Shown here: piece by piece, positions 35,414 through 48,361 of the stretch
Numbering within the stretch: position 1 is the first letter of the stretch
How the letters are laid out: every line of letters starts with the position of its first letter
Notes under the pieces: model-generated
The model's input: only the letters and a program-made list of their open reading frames with translations
Told to the model about the DNA's origin: nothing
Databases searched by the model: none
Program-made: the position numbers and the translations under genes
NCBI GenBank assembly: GCA_017644005.1
Contig: JAEPMJ010000003.1
Coordinates: forward strand, 62,001 to 126,000
Reading direction: 5' to 3'
DNA: 64,000 bases
Origin: Rhizobiaceae bacterium
GTDB taxonomy: Bacteria; Pseudomonadota; Alphaproteobacteria; Rhizobiales; Rhizobiaceae

Positions 35414-36097
35414 ATGACCGACAGAACCGGCATTTCCGTCGATGTCATCTCGGATGTCGTCTGCCCGTGGTGTTTCATCGGCCAAAAGCGGCTGAAAAAG
35501 GCCATCGCGGCGGTGCCCGATGTCGAAGTCACAGTGCATTGGAGGCCGTATCAGCTCGACGCAACCATCCCTGCTGATGGCCTCGACCGGAAACAATATA
35601 TGGTCGCCAAATTCGGCGGCGAGGAGCGGTTGAAGCGGGCGCATGCCCAGATGCTGGAAGCATCGCGCGACGACGGGATCGACTTCGCGCTGGGCGATAT
35701 CAAAGTTTCGCCCAATACGCTCGATGCCCACCGTGTCATTCGCTGGGCCGGCGGCACGGAAACCAACCGCCAGGACGAGGTGGTCACCGAACTGTTCAGC
35801 GCGTTCTTCGAACAGGGGCGTAACGTCGGCGACCACGAGGTTCTGATCGATGTCGCCGGCAAGGCCGGAATGGATGCCGCGGTTGTCGAAACACTGCTTG
35901 CAACGGATTCCGACCGGGAGGCCGTGCGTGCCGAAATCGAGACAGCCCAGCGGATGGGCATCACCGGCGTGCCGTGTTTCCTGCTCGAGAGCCGCTATGC
36001 GGTCGTCGGCGCGCAGGATGCCGCGATGCTGGCCGACGCCATCAGGCGCGTCGCCGCGGCAAAGGCCGACGGCACGCTCGACGAACCACGGGGATAG
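35414..36097 (+). CDS. DsbA-family (FrnE-like) oxidoreductase
   Basis: This 227-residue thioredoxin-fold protein with helical insertion is of the DsbA/FrnE/2-hydroxychromene-2-carboxylate isomerase group. The redox motif is CPWC (SDVVCPWCFIGQKRL, residues 17-20) and the cis-Pro region is GITGVPCFLLESRYAV. There is no signal peptide, so it is cytoplasmic, as FrnE is. Probable disulfide isomerase or reductase. It follows the YejA-like gene closely and converges on mfd, with six bases between stops. Confidence 0.9.
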   Translation: MTDRTGISVDVISDVVCPWCFIGQKRLKKAIAAVPDVEVTVHWRPYQLDATIPADGLDRKQYMVAKFGGEERLKRAHAQMLEASRDDGIDFALGDIKVSPNTLDAHRVIRWAGGTETNRQDEVVTELFSAFFEQGRNVGDHEVLIDVAGKAGMDAAVVETLLATDSDREAVRAEIETAQRMGITGVPCFLLESRYAVVGAQDAAMLADAIRRVAAAKADGTLDEPRG

Positions 36098-36103
36098 CCG
36101 CCG

Positions 36104-39604
<3,501 letters not shown>

Positions 39605-39608
39605 AATG

Positions 39609-39893
39609 TCAGAGCTTGGATGCGGTCGCGCGGATTTGGCGGAACAGCGGGGTATCGTATGTGGGCGGCACCGGCAATTCGCCGGTCATCCATTTCAGAA
39701 GGTCGCCGTCGGGCACTTCCAGAAGCGTCTCGAACTCGTCCATCCGCACCTCGTTCATGTCCGCGATATGCTCGTCAGCGAAGCGGCCCAGTATCAGGTC
39801 GGCCTCGCGCATGCCGCGATGCCAGGCGCGAAAGCGTGCGCGGCGGCGGCGCGTTTCCAGGTCGGTGTTTGTCTGTCTGGCGAGTTCGGTCAT
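39609..39893 (-). CDS. sdhE: FAD assembly factor SdhE (succinate dehydrogenase assembly)
   Basis: This 94-residue SdhE/CptB/YgfY family protein promotes covalent attachment of FAD to SdhA. The family signature lies in RARFRAWHRGMREADLILGR (RG-x-x-E), followed by FADEHIADMNEVRMDEFETL. The ATG at 39893, with AGGA five bases upstream, gives the normal length; the frame is open further upstream without family match. Next to mfd and divergent from recG, a conserved order in Rhizobiales. Confidence 0.93.
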   Translation of the reverse strand: MTELARQTNTDLETRRRRARFRAWHRGMREADLILGRFADEHIADMNEVRMDEFETLLEVPDGDLLKWMTGELPVPPTYDTPLFRQIRATASKL

Positions 39894-39979
39894 CGGATTC
39901 CTGTCGGCAGCGCGGATATACAGTGGAACAATGTGGCTGTCAGCCTTGCGCGGCGCGCTTTCGGCCATAAGGTTCAGCC

Positions 39980-42088
39980 ATGCGCCCGCCCCTGCTCGAC
40001 CCGCTGTTTGCATCCGTCACGACACTCGACGGTGTCGGACCCAAAGTCGCGGATTTGCTTGAGCATGTCATTCCGGCCGATCTCGGCGGGCGCGAGGCAC
40101 GGGTCGGCGATCTTCTTTTTGTCCTGCCGCACGCGGTGATCGACCGGCGCAAGCGGCCCGGCATCGCGGCGTCGCCGGAAGGCGCGATCGTGACGCTCGA
40201 CCTCACCGTAGACCGGCATCAGCCTTCGCCGCGCGGGCGGCCCAACGTGCCTTATCGGGTCTTTGCGTTCGACGAGACAGGCGAAATCGCGCTCACGTTC
40301 TTTCATGCCCGTGCGCAATGGCTGGAAAAAGTCCTGCCCGTTGGTGAAAATGTCGTCGTCAGTGGCCGCATGGAGTGGTTCAACGGCCGTCCCTCCATGG
40401 TTCATCCCGATCATATGGTGCGAGCCGCGGAAGCCGCCAGCCTGCCGCTGATCGAGCCTGTCTACCCGCTCACGGCCGGGCTCTCCGCCAAGGTGCTCGC
40501 GCGGGCCATCGCACAGTCTCTGGCGCACTTGCCGGACCTTCCCGAATGGCAGGAAAGGGCAGTGCTCGAACGGTTTTCATTCCCGGCGCTGCGCCCGGCG
40601 CTCGCTGCGCTCCACCGGCCTGAAGATCCGGCCGACGCGCTGCCCGACGGTCCGGCCTGGCGGCGGCTTGCCTATGACGAGCTGCTCGCCGGCCAGCTTG
40701 CGCTGCGTCTCGTTCGCGCCCGCACGCACAAGATGTCGGGGCGGCCGCTTATCGGTGACGGCCGGATCGAACAGAAGCTGCGCGACGCCCTGCCCTATTC
40801 GCTCACGCGTTCGCAACTCACGGCAATCGACGAAATTCACGCAGACCTCGAAAAGTCTGAACGGATGCTGCGGCTGCTTCAGGGCGATGTCGGCGCTGGC
40901 AAGACGGTCGTTGCGCTGCTCGCCATGGCGCGCGCCGCCGAAGCCGGCACGCAATCTGCCCTGATGGCTCCGACCGAAATTCTCGCCAGGCAGCATTTGG
41001 CCACCATCGCGCCTCTTGCGCAAAAGGCGGGGCTCAGTGCCGTGCTTCTCACCGGCCGCGCCAAGGGCAAGGAACGCGGCGAAACGCTGGCCAAAATCGC
41101 TTCCGGCGAAGCCGACATCGTGATCGGCACGCACGCGCTCTTCCAGGAAGCGGTCGAATATCGCGATCTCGGGCTTGCGGTGATCGACGAGCAGCACCGT
41201 TTCGGCGTGCACCAGAGGCTCGCCATTTCCGCCAAGGGCGAGATGCCCGACATGCTGGTCATGACCGCCACGCCCATTCCACGCACGCTGGTGCTCACCT
41301 CTTTCGGCGATATGGAGGTGTCGCGTCTCACAGAAAAGCCGGCCGGCCGCAAAGCTGTCACCACCGTCACCATGCCGACGGAGCGGCTCGGCGAACTGGT
41401 GGCGCGCATTGGCGATGCGATTGCGCGCGGCGAAAAGGTGTTCTGGATTTGCCCGCTGGTGGAAGAATCCGAAGTTGTCGGTTTGACGTCGGCGCAGGAC
41501 AGGTTTGCCACGCTCGAGAGGGCTTTTCGCGGTCAGGTCGGCCTTGTCCACGGCCGCATGCCGGGACCGGAAAAAGACGCGGCCATGCTTGCTTTCCGCG
41601 ATGGCGAAACGCGCATTCTTGTCGCCACCACGGTCGTTGAGGTCGGCGTCGACGTTCCGGACGCCACGATTATGGTGATCGAGCATGCGGAGCGGTTCGG
41701 CCTTGCGCAGCTGCATCAGCTCCGCGGTCGAGTGGGCCGAGGCGATAACCCATCCAGTTGCGTTCTGCTCTATAAGAACCCGCTTGGCGAGGTTGCCAAA
41801 GCGCGGCTGTCGGTAATGCGCGACACCCAGGACGGTTTTGTCATCGCCGAGGAAGATCTGCGGCTGCGCGGCGAAGGAGAGGTTCTGGGCACCAGGCAGT
41901 CGGGCATGCCGGGATTTCAGGTCGCCCGGCTTGAGCTCCATGCGGACCTTCTGGAGACCGCGCGCGACGATGCGCGGCTTCTGCTGCACAGCGATCCTGG
42001 ACTGGAAACGGAGCGCGGCAAGGCGTTGCGTTACCTGCTTTACCTGTTCGGAAGGGACGAAGCCGTGCGCCTGCTGCGCTCGGGTTAA
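39980..42088 (+). CDS. recG: ATP-dependent DNA helicase RecG
   Basis: RecG is a 702-residue branch-migration helicase that processes stalled replication forks. It has an N-terminal wedge/OB-fold region, Walker A GDVGAGKTVVALLAM near residue 300, motif II DEQHRFG, motif III TATPIPRTL, and motif VI HQLRGRVGRGD. Full length. Start ATG preceded by AAGG seven bases upstream. It converges on the DUF502 gene with a four-base overlap of stop regions. Confidence 0.97.
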   Translation: MRPPLLDPLFASVTTLDGVGPKVADLLEHVIPADLGGREARVGDLLFVLPHAVIDRRKRPGIAASPEGAIVTLDLTVDRHQPSPRGRPNVPYRVFAFDETGEIALTFFHARAQWLEKVLPVGENVVVSGRMEWFNGRPSMVHPDHMVRAAEAASLPLIEPVYPLTAGLSAKVLARAIAQSLAHLPDLPEWQERAVLERFSFPALRPALAALHRPEDPADALPDGPAWRRLAYDELLAGQLALRLVRARTHKMSGRPLIGDGRIEQKLRDALPYSLTRSQLTAIDEIHADLEKSERMLRLLQGDVGAGKTVVALLAMARAAEAGTQSALMAPTEILARQHLATIAPLAQKAGLSAVLLTGRAKGKERGETLAKIASGEADIVIGTHALFQEAVEYRDLGLAVIDEQHRFGVHQRLAISAKGEMPDMLVMTATPIPRTLVLTSFGDMEVSRLTEKPAGRKAVTTVTMPTERLGELVARIGDAIARGEKVFWICPLVEESEVVGLTSAQDRFATLERAFRGQVGLVHGRMPGPEKDAAMLAFRDGETRILVATTVVEVGVDVPDATIMVIEHAERFGLAQLHQLRGRVGRGDNPSSCVLLYKNPLGEVAKARLSVMRDTQDGFVIAEEDLRLRGEGEVLGTRQSGMPGFQVARLELHADLLETARDDARLLLHSDPGLETERGKALRYLLYLFGRDEAVRLLRSG

Positions 42089-42786
42089 GCTGCGTCTTTC
42101 GGTGTCACCGTTTCTGCCGGTTCGGCGCGCTTCCTACGCTTGGCAGTCGCCGCCATTTCGGCCAGCCGCTTCTGGTTTTCGTCCGGCACCACAAGGCCAG
42201 CCGAAATCACCAGTTTGGCTGCTTCTTCGACCGACAGCGACAGTTCGATCACATCCTCGCGCGGCACATACATCAGGAACCCGGTTGTGGGATTGGGCGT
42301 CGAAGGCAGGAAAACCGCGATCGACTCCTTTTGTTTGTGATCGAGCTTGCGCGTCACCTGGTTCTGTTTTTCGCTCGACACGAAGACGATCGACCAGGCA
42401 CCGCGGCGCGGATACTCGATCATTGCGACCTTGTTGAAGGTCTCGGCCTGATTGGAGAGGATCGTCTCGAATATCTGCTTCAGGCCGCGATAGATGCTGC
42501 GCACCAGCGGCATGCGGTCCAGGAGGTATTCGCCGTAGCGCACGATCGACCGGCCGATGAAATTGGCGGTCAGAAAGCCGACCAGCGTGATCAGCACAAT
42601 TGCAACGATGAGGCCGAAGCCGGGGATGGCGAATGGCAGGTAGTTATCGGGATTATAGCGCGCCGGAATATAGGGTTTCACCCAGGAATCCACCCAGCCG
42701 ATAAAAGACCAGGCCAGATAGGCGGTAATCGCCAGCGGCGCCGTCACGATGAAACCCGTGAGGAAGTAGTTTCTGATACGGGTCAT
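42085..42786 (-). CDS. DUF502 domain membrane protein
   Basis: This ~233-residue protein of the DUF502 family has two N-terminal membrane helices (YFLTGFIVTAPLAITAYLAW and PGFGLIVAIVLITLVGFLTA) and a conserved cytoplasmic domain (PLVRSIYRGLKQIFETIL, then GFLMYVPREDVIEL). The function is unknown; a plant homologue group is called COV. The start is uncertain: the ATG at 42786 fits the family N-terminus; a GTG at 42840 would add 18 residues. Neither has a good ribosome-binding site. Confidence 0.87.
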   Translation of the reverse strand: MTRIRNYFLTGFIVTAPLAITAYLAWSFIGWVDSWVKPYIPARYNPDNYLPFAIPGFGLIVAIVLITLVGFLTANFIGRSIVRYGEYLLDRMPLVRSIYRGLKQIFETILSNQAETFNKVAMIEYPRRGAWSIVFVSSEKQNQVTRKLDHKQKESIAVFLPSTPNPTTGFLMYVPREDVIELSLSVEEAAKLVISAGLVVPDENQKRLAEMAATAKRRKRAEPAETVTPKDAA

Positions 42787-42886
42787 CAATGGCTGCGGCT
42801 CGACCTTGGGATTGCGCTTAAGCGTTGCAGCATAATGCACGCCAAGCGCTATTTGAACAGGAATGTAGGTCGAACTGCGGCGGTTG

Positions 42887-44710
42887 CTACTCTACCGTCA
42901 CCGATTTCGCCAAATTGCGCGGCTGGTCGACATCCGTGCCCATATGCACCGCCGTGTGATAGGCGAGCATCTGGATCGGCAGCGCATAGATGATCGGTGC
43001 GATGATCTCGGGCATGTCCGGCAGCACGATTGTCTCCAGCGTGTCCACAGTAGCCTTGGCGGCGCCGCGCTTGTCGGTGATCAGGATGATGCGTCCGCCG
43101 CGCGCGGCGACCTCCTGCATGTTCGAAACCGTTTTTTCGAAGATGCGGTCGTGCGGGGCGATCACGATCACCGGCATGGTTTCGTCGATCAAAGCTATCG
43201 GCCCGTGCTTCAGCTCTCCGGCGGCGTAGCCCTCGGCGTGGATATAGGAGATTTCCTTGAGCTTCAGCGCGCCTTCCATGGCAAGTGGGAAGTTGGTGTC
43301 GCGGCCGAGATAAAGAACGTGGCGGACCTGCGAGAGTTCACGCGCCACCTTTTCGATCTGATCGTCGAGATGAAGTACCTGGCTGGCAAAGCGCGGTGCC
43401 TCGGAAAGCTCGCGCACCAGCGTCTTTTCGCGTTCGGCCGAGATGTGCCCGCGTTGATGCGCGGCGCGCACTGCAAGGGCCGCAAGCACGGAGAGCTGGC
43501 ATGTAAATGCCTTGGTCGACGCGACGCCGATCTCCGGCCCGGCAAGGGTTGGAAACACGCCGTCGGATTCGCGGCCGATGGTCGACTCCTGCACATTCAC
43601 GATCGAGGCGATCGGCACATTGTTGTCGCGGCAATAGCGCAGCGAGGCCAGCGTGTCGGCGGTTTCGCCCGACTGCGAGATGAACATCGCGCCCATGCGG
43701 CCGTTCATCGGCGCCTCGCGGTAGCGGAACTCCGATGCGATATCGATATCGACAGGCAGCCGCGCTATGCGCTCGAACCAGTATTTCGAGACCAGCCCGG
43801 CCAGGTAGGCCGTACCGCAGGCGGAGATCGCCAGCCGGTCGATATCGGCGAAGTCGAACGGCATCGCGATATCGCGGGCAGTGCCGGCGGAGAAATCGAG
43901 ATAGTGCGCGAGCGTATGCGAGATCACTTCCGGCTGCTCGAAGATTTCCTTCTGCATGAAATGCCGGTGGTTGCCCTTGTCGACGAGATAGCTGGTGCCG
44001 ACCGATTTCTGACGGGCACGCTCGACCGGATTGCCGGCCATATCGAAGATGCGCAGTTCCTTGCGGCGGATGATCACCCAGTCGCCGTCTTCCAGATAGG
44101 TAATGGAATCGGTGAAGGGCGCCAGCGCAATCGCGTCGGATCCCAGAAACATCTCCCCGTCGCCATGGCCGACGGCAAGCGGCGGGCCGTTGCGGGCGCC
44201 GATCAGAAGATCGTCGTCGCCGCGGAACATGATGGCCAGCGCAAATGCGCCCTCGAGCCGCGACAATGCTTTGTGAGCGGCCTCGACAGGCGCTGCTCCT
44301 CGGTCGATCTCGCGGGCGATCAGATGCGCCACGACTTCGGTGTCGGTCTGCGAGGCAAACTCGTAGCCGTCGGCCGCAAGTTCATCGCGCAGTTCGGCGA
44401 AGTTTTCGATGATCCCGTTATGCACAATCGCTACGTCGCGCGAAAAATGCGGATGGGCGTTGGTTTCGTTCGGTACGCCATGCGTTGCCCAGCGGGTGTG
44501 ACCGATGCCGATCAGGCCGCCCAGCGGCGCTTCGCCTATGCGCTGTTCGAGATTGATCAGCTTGCCCTCAGCGCGGCGGCGGTCAAGCGCACCGCCTTCA
44601 ATGGTGGCGACGCCGGCTGAATCATAGCCGCGATACTCAAGCCGCTTCAGCGCATCCACGATCAATGGTGCAACGGGGGTGTGCCCGATTATGCCAACGA
44701 TGCCGCACAT
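42887..44710 (-). CDS. glmS: Glutamine-fructose-6-phosphate aminotransferase (isomerizing) GlmS
   Basis: GlmS makes glucosamine 6-phosphate from fructose 6-phosphate and glutamine, the first step toward UDP-GlcNAc. This 607-residue protein begins MCGIVGIIG, so Cys2 is the N-terminal nucleophile of the class-II glutaminase domain (1-240). Two SIS sugar-isomerase domains follow, and the protein ends DQPRNLAKSVTVE as is typical. It lies 111 bases downstream of glmU on the same strand, so both amino-sugar genes are likely co-expressed. No glmS ribozyme is visible. Confidence 0.97.
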   Translation of the reverse strand: MCGIVGIIGHTPVAPLIVDALKRLEYRGYDSAGVATIEGGALDRRRAEGKLINLEQRIGEAPLGGLIGIGHTRWATHGVPNETNAHPHFSRDVAIVHNGIIENFAELRDELAADGYEFASQTDTEVVAHLIAREIDRGAAPVEAAHKALSRLEGAFALAIMFRGDDDLLIGARNGPPLAVGHGDGEMFLGSDAIALAPFTDSITYLEDGDWVIIRRKELRIFDMAGNPVERARQKSVGTSYLVDKGNHRHFMQKEIFEQPEVISHTLAHYLDFSAGTARDIAMPFDFADIDRLAISACGTAYLAGLVSKYWFERIARLPVDIDIASEFRYREAPMNGRMGAMFISQSGETADTLASLRYCRDNNVPIASIVNVQESTIGRESDGVFPTLAGPEIGVASTKAFTCQLSVLAALAVRAAHQRGHISAEREKTLVRELSEAPRFASQVLHLDDQIEKVARELSQVRHVLYLGRDTNFPLAMEGALKLKEISYIHAEGYAAGELKHGPIALIDETMPVIVIAPHDRIFEKTVSNMQEVAARGGRIILITDKRGAAKATVDTLETIVLPDMPEIIAPIIYALPIQMLAYHTAVHMGTDVDQPRNLAKSVTVE

Positions 44711-44821
44711 GGCCTAGCCTTCCTCGAACGTCTTCGACTCGACCGCCTTGCTATGCGGTGACGGGCCGGGACAAAACTCAATTATCGTTACGTAATGTCG
44801 CAGCAACAGGTTGCGCCACGG

Positions 44822-46177
44822 TTACTTCGTACCGGCCTTCTGACTTGAATGTCTGCGCCGCAGCATTTCGGCCCGGCCTTCCTTATTCTCTTGGCGCGAC
44901 CGGCCAATGGCGAGCGCGTCGTCCGGTACGTTGGAGGTGATCACGCTTCCTGAGGCGACATAGGCGTCCGCGCCGATTTTCACCGGCGCGACCAGCGACG
45001 AGTTCGACCCGATGAAAGCGCCGGCGCCGATCTGCGTCAGATGTTTGGAGAAGCCGTCATAGTTGCAGGTGATCGTGCCGGCGCCCAGATTCGCTCGTGC
45101 ACCAACAACGGCATCGCCGACATAGGTCAAATGGTTGATTTTTGCGCCCGAAGCGACATCCGCGTTCTTCACTTCGCAGAAATTGCCGACCTTGGACGCT
45201 TCTCCGAGTTTTGCACCCGGCCGCAACCGGGCAAACGGCCCGACCTCGGCGCCCTCCGCAATGGTCGCGCCGGCGATGTGCGAAAACGCACGAATGGTCA
45301 CGCCAGCGGCAATGCGTACATGCGGACCGAACACGACATTCTGTTCCACCACCGTGTCTGCACCGATTTCGGTATCGTGCGAGAAAAACACCGTCTCGGG
45401 TGCCAGCAGGGTTACGCCGGAAAGCATTGCAGCCCGTCGGCGGCGCTGTTGCCATATGTGTTCGGCTGCGGCCAGTTCGGCCTTGTTGTTGATGCCGAGC
45501 ACGCTTTCAAACGGCGCCTCCACCGCAACGACAACCAACCCGTCCCCATTGGCGATCTCGACGATGTCGGTGAGGTAATATTCGCGTTTGGCGTTGTCGT
45601 TTCCGATTTGGTCAAGCAGTTCGATGGCGCGCTCACCTGAAATGGCCATCAGGCCGCCATTACAATAGGTTATGAGTTTTTCTTCATCCGAACAGTCGCA
45701 CTCTTCGCGGATCGCGGCCAGCCGACCGTCGGTCTCTATCAGACGCCCATAGCCGGTTGGCTCGGGGGTGCGGAAACCGACCACGACCACGTCGGCGCCG
45801 GCGGCAAGCCCGCCGCGCGCGGAGCGCAAGACAGAAGGATCAACCAGCGGTGCATCGCCGAACACGACCAGGATGTCGTCATAACCACGCTCAATCGCTG
45901 CGCGCGCCGTCAGCACCGCGTGGCCCGTTCCCAGGCGGTCCTGCTGGCGGAAATACTCGGTTTGCGGTGCAAGTTTCTCAATTGCCGCATCCACCTCGTC
46001 GCCGCCGCTGCCGGTGACTGCGGCGATTTCGCTGCCGACTTGCTTGGCTGCATTGATGACATGGCCAACCATCGGAAGCCCGCCGATCGGGTGCAGCACC
46101 TTGGGCAGCGCGCTTTTCATCCGAGTTCCCTCACCGGCGGCAAGCACCACGCACAGGCAGGATCTGTCGGTCGTCAT
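44822..46177 (-). CDS. glmU: Bifunctional GlmU: GlcNAc-1-P uridylyltransferase/GlcN-1-P acetyltransferase
   Basis: GlmU acetylates glucosamine 1-phosphate and then uridylates it to UDP-GlcNAc for peptidoglycan and LPS. This 451-residue protein has the nucleotidyltransferase signature [19 protein letters not shown] at the N-terminus and a left-handed beta-helix acetyltransferase domain from about residue 250 (repeated hexapeptides; [20 protein letters not shown] with catalytic His). The ATG at 46177 with GGAG six bases before it is preferred over the open upstream frame. Followed by glmS. Confidence 0.97.
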   Translation of the reverse strand: MTTDRSCLCVVLAAGEGTRMKSALPKVLHPIGGLPMVGHVINAAKQVGSEIAAVTGSGGDEVDAAIEKLAPQTEYFRQQDRLGTGHAVLTARAAIERGYDDILVVFGDAPLVDPSVLRSARGGLAAGADVVVVGFRTPEPTGYGRLIETDGRLAAIREECDCSDEEKLITYCNGGLMAISGERAIELLDQIGNDNAKREYYLTDIVEIANGDGLVVVAVEAPFESVLGINNKAELAAAEHIWQQRRRRAAMLSGVTLLAPETVFFSHDTEIGADTVVEQNVVFGPHVRIAAGVTIRAFSHIAGATIAEGAEVGPFARLRPGAKLGEASKVGNFCEVKNADVASGAKINHLTYVGDAVVGARANLGAGTITCNYDGFSKHLTQIGAGAFIGSNSSLVAPVKIGADAYVASGSVITSNVPDDALAIGRSRQENKEGRAEMLRRRHSSQKAGTK

Positions 46178-46225
46178 GGAAGGCTCCGGCTTAGAATCGG
46201 CCTCTAAGTTTGCTGGCATGCTTTA

Positions 46226-46251
46226 CCACTGGTGCAACGGTGTACCAATGG
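46226..46251. other. Palindromic hairpin between ccdA and glmU
   Basis: A near-perfect inverted repeat: CCA-C-TGGTGCA, a 4-base ACGG loop, then TGTACCA-A-TGG. One G-T wobble and one unpaired internal position are present. There is no U-tract on either strand, so it is not an obvious intrinsic terminator. It may be an operator or mRNA structure in the ccdA-glmU gap. Confidence 0.3.
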
Positions 46252-46281
46252 CGGACATCATGGAGGGTAAATGTCTGTGCC

Positions 46282-47025
46282 TCACCCTAATGTGCCAAGC
46301 GCGGGAAAGGTCTCCAGCAGCCAGTAGGATGCCGCCTGCACACCGCCGGTGATGAAGAAAATACCGGCCAGCACCAGCAATACGCCCATCACCTTTTCGA
46401 CTCTGCTGAGATGGACTCGGAAACGGCCGAGAAAGCGCATGAAGGCACCGGAAAAGAACGCGGCAATCAGGAAAGGTATGCCCAGTCCGGCCGAATAGGC
46501 GGCGAGCAACAGCGCGCCCTCGCCCACCGTGCTTTGCCCGCCGGCGAGCGTTAGAATTGGCCCCAGCACAGGGCCGATACAAGGTGTCCAGCCGAAAGCG
46601 AATGCCAGGCCCATGACATAGGCCGCGACAATGCTGGCGGGCTGTCCACCAGCCTGAAACCGCGCTTCGCGCGACAGCAGGGGAATGCGCAGGACGCCCA
46701 GGAAATTGAGCCCCATGACGATGATCACGATGCCGGCAACAACTGCCAGTTCCTGCTGCCATAGCCTTAGAAGCCCACCGATGGTCGATGCTCCCGCGCC
46801 GAGCGCGACGAATACCGTCGAAAATCCGAGCACGAATGCCAACGCTGCCCTTAGCAGCGGCAGGCGCGCCGCCACCCGTCGCTCAGCCGCATCGGCGCGA
46901 AAGTCGTCTACAGATACGCCGGCCATGTAACACAGATAAGGCGGCACCAGCGGCAGTACGCAAGGCGACAAAAACGAGATCGCGCCAGCGCCAAGTGCGG
47001 TGATGTATCCGATTTCGGCCGCCAT
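46282..47025 (-). CDS. ccdA: Cytochrome c biogenesis protein CcdA
   Basis: CcdA is a six-helix membrane protein (247 residues) that carries electrons from cytoplasmic thioredoxin to periplasmic thiol-disulfide proteins used in cytochrome c maturation. The redox cysteines lie in SFLSPCVLPLVPPYLCYMAG and FGWTPCIGPVLGPIL. The ATG at 47025 with AGGA seven bases upstream is chosen; an open extension to 47322 is not part of the family. Divergent from the acyltransferase gene. Confidence 0.94.
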   Translation of the reverse strand: MAAEIGYITALGAGAISFLSPCVLPLVPPYLCYMAGVSVDDFRADAAERRVAARLPLLRAALAFVLGFSTVFVALGAGASTIGGLLRLWQQELAVVAGIVIIVMGLNFLGVLRIPLLSREARFQAGGQPASIVAAYVMGLAFAFGWTPCIGPVLGPILTLAGGQSTVGEGALLLAAYSAGLGIPFLIAAFFSGAFMRFLGRFRVHLSRVEKVMGVLLVLAGIFFITGGVQAASYWLLETFPALGTLG

Positions 47026-47218
47026 ATATCCGTCCTGCTTGGTGTGTTCCGGCGCATATAGCGCTGGCGGTGCTTTCGGGCCAATCACCATCGCGTGGCG
47101 AAAGCGCGCAGTGGAGCCTGTTGACGCCACAATGCCGGTAACCATGTGGCCATCTTGCCGGCGCTTCCCGGGCAGAACCTGATAAATTGAACGAAGTTGA
47201 CGCTGGAGGCTTCGAATC

Positions 47219-48331
47219 GTGGGTGTGGCAGGACGTCCGCAATTGCTGGCAGATTTTGCGGCGAAGGACGCAAACAGCTTCGGCGTGGTCAGGCTCGCCG
47301 CCGCGATTGCTGTCGTCATCACGCACGCCTTCGGCGTCGTTGGCGGGTGGTCGAGTTTTCAACCACTTCTGCCATTCACCGGCTGGTCGCTCGGCGCTCA
47401 CGCAGTCCATGTTTTTTTTGTGCTCTCAGGTTTCATGATTGCTGCCAGTTGGGAGCGCTCGGCCAGTTGGCTGGATTTCGCCGCGGCGCGGTGGCTGCGC
47501 ATCTTTCCGGCACTGATTTGCGTCAATCTCCTGATCGTCATGCTTGCCGGGGTCTGGATCACGACCTCGGAGCCGGCAGCCTATTGGAGCCTGAACAATA
47601 TCGGCGCCTTCCTTCTTCGTGCCACGTTGCTGTTCTCGGTTGGCGTGTCGCTCGACGGCGTCTTCACCCACAATCCGATGGGCAATTCGGTCAATATTCC
47701 GATCTGGACGATCCGCTTCGAAGTCATCTGCTATCTCTCGGTCATGGCGTTCATGACCGCGCTGGCGGCGCTGCGGCTCAAGGGCATTGTGCGGCTTGCA
47801 GCAATTGTGCCCGTGCTTCTTGCAAGTGCTGTCGTTATCGCCAACGGAGGCCACCCCGAAGAATTCGGCTTTGCCGCACAGCTGGCCCGCTTCGTATTCG
47901 CCTTCTATCTTGGTGTAGGCTGCTGGTTCGCGCGTCATCTCATACCGATCCGCGCACGAACAGCGCTCCTGTTTCTCACGGTTGCCACCGTGGCGGCATG
48001 GAGCGATCTGCCGGTCCGCTACCCGGTGATGATCCTGGCGACGGGTTATCTGAGCTTCTGGGCCGGGTCGATTGCGATGGGCGCATTGCAGCGCTGGACG
48101 GCGCGCACCGATCTTTCATACGGTGTCTACATCACCGGCTTCTTCATCCAGCAATGGCTGGTCTACGCGTTCCCTCAAATCAACGTATGGCAGAACGCAA
48201 TTGCAGCGACAGTGCTTGCTCTGGCCGCCGCCTGGCTGTCATGGACCTTTGTCGAGAAGCCCGCGCTGGGGCTGAGGCATCGGCTTGCATTCAAGCGTTT
48301 ACCTCACGCGAAGCTGCAGCCGGCCGAATAA
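47219..48331 (+). CDS. Acyltransferase family 3 membrane protein
   Basis: This 370-residue polytopic membrane acyltransferase (OafA/NolL/Acyltransf_3 type) transfers acetyl or other acyl groups to surface or Nod-type sugars. The N-terminal signature FGVVRLAAAIAVVITHAFGV contains the catalytic-type His, and VFFVLSGFMIAASW and RWLRIFPALI are typical. About ten membrane segments follow, ending LSWTFVEKPALGL. GTG start, preceded by GGAGG nine bases upstream. The acceptor is unknown; a cell-surface polysaccharide is most likely. Confidence 0.92.
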   Translation: MGVAGRPQLLADFAAKDANSFGVVRLAAAIAVVITHAFGVVGGWSSFQPLLPFTGWSLGAHAVHVFFVLSGFMIAASWERSASWLDFAAARWLRIFPALICVNLLIVMLAGVWITTSEPAAYWSLNNIGAFLLRATLLFSVGVSLDGVFTHNPMGNSVNIPIWTIRFEVICYLSVMAFMTALAALRLKGIVRLAAIVPVLLASAVVIANGGHPEEFGFAAQLARFVFAFYLGVGCWFARHLIPIRARTALLFLTVATVAAWSDLPVRYPVMILATGYLSFWAGSIAMGALQRWTARTDLSYGVYITGFFIQQWLVYAFPQINVWQNAIAATVLALAAAWLSWTFVEKPALGLRHRLAFKRLPHAKLQPAE

Positions 48332-48338
48332 CCGCGCG

Positions 48339-48355
48339 GCGGGGAAGTCCCCCGC
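48339..48355. terminator. Weak GC hairpin between convergent genes
   Basis: A 6-bp stem GCGGGG/CCCCGC with a 5-base loop lies in the 30-base gap between the acyltransferase and HAD genes. Neither strand shows a U-tract, so terminator function is only possible. Confidence 0.3.
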
Positions 48356-48361
48356 TAAAGG

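Noticed and set aside
44711..44821. Possible glmS ribozyme or riboswitch before glmS
   Set aside because: The 111-base gap shows no ribozyme-like core, and the gene is probably co-transcribed from glmU.
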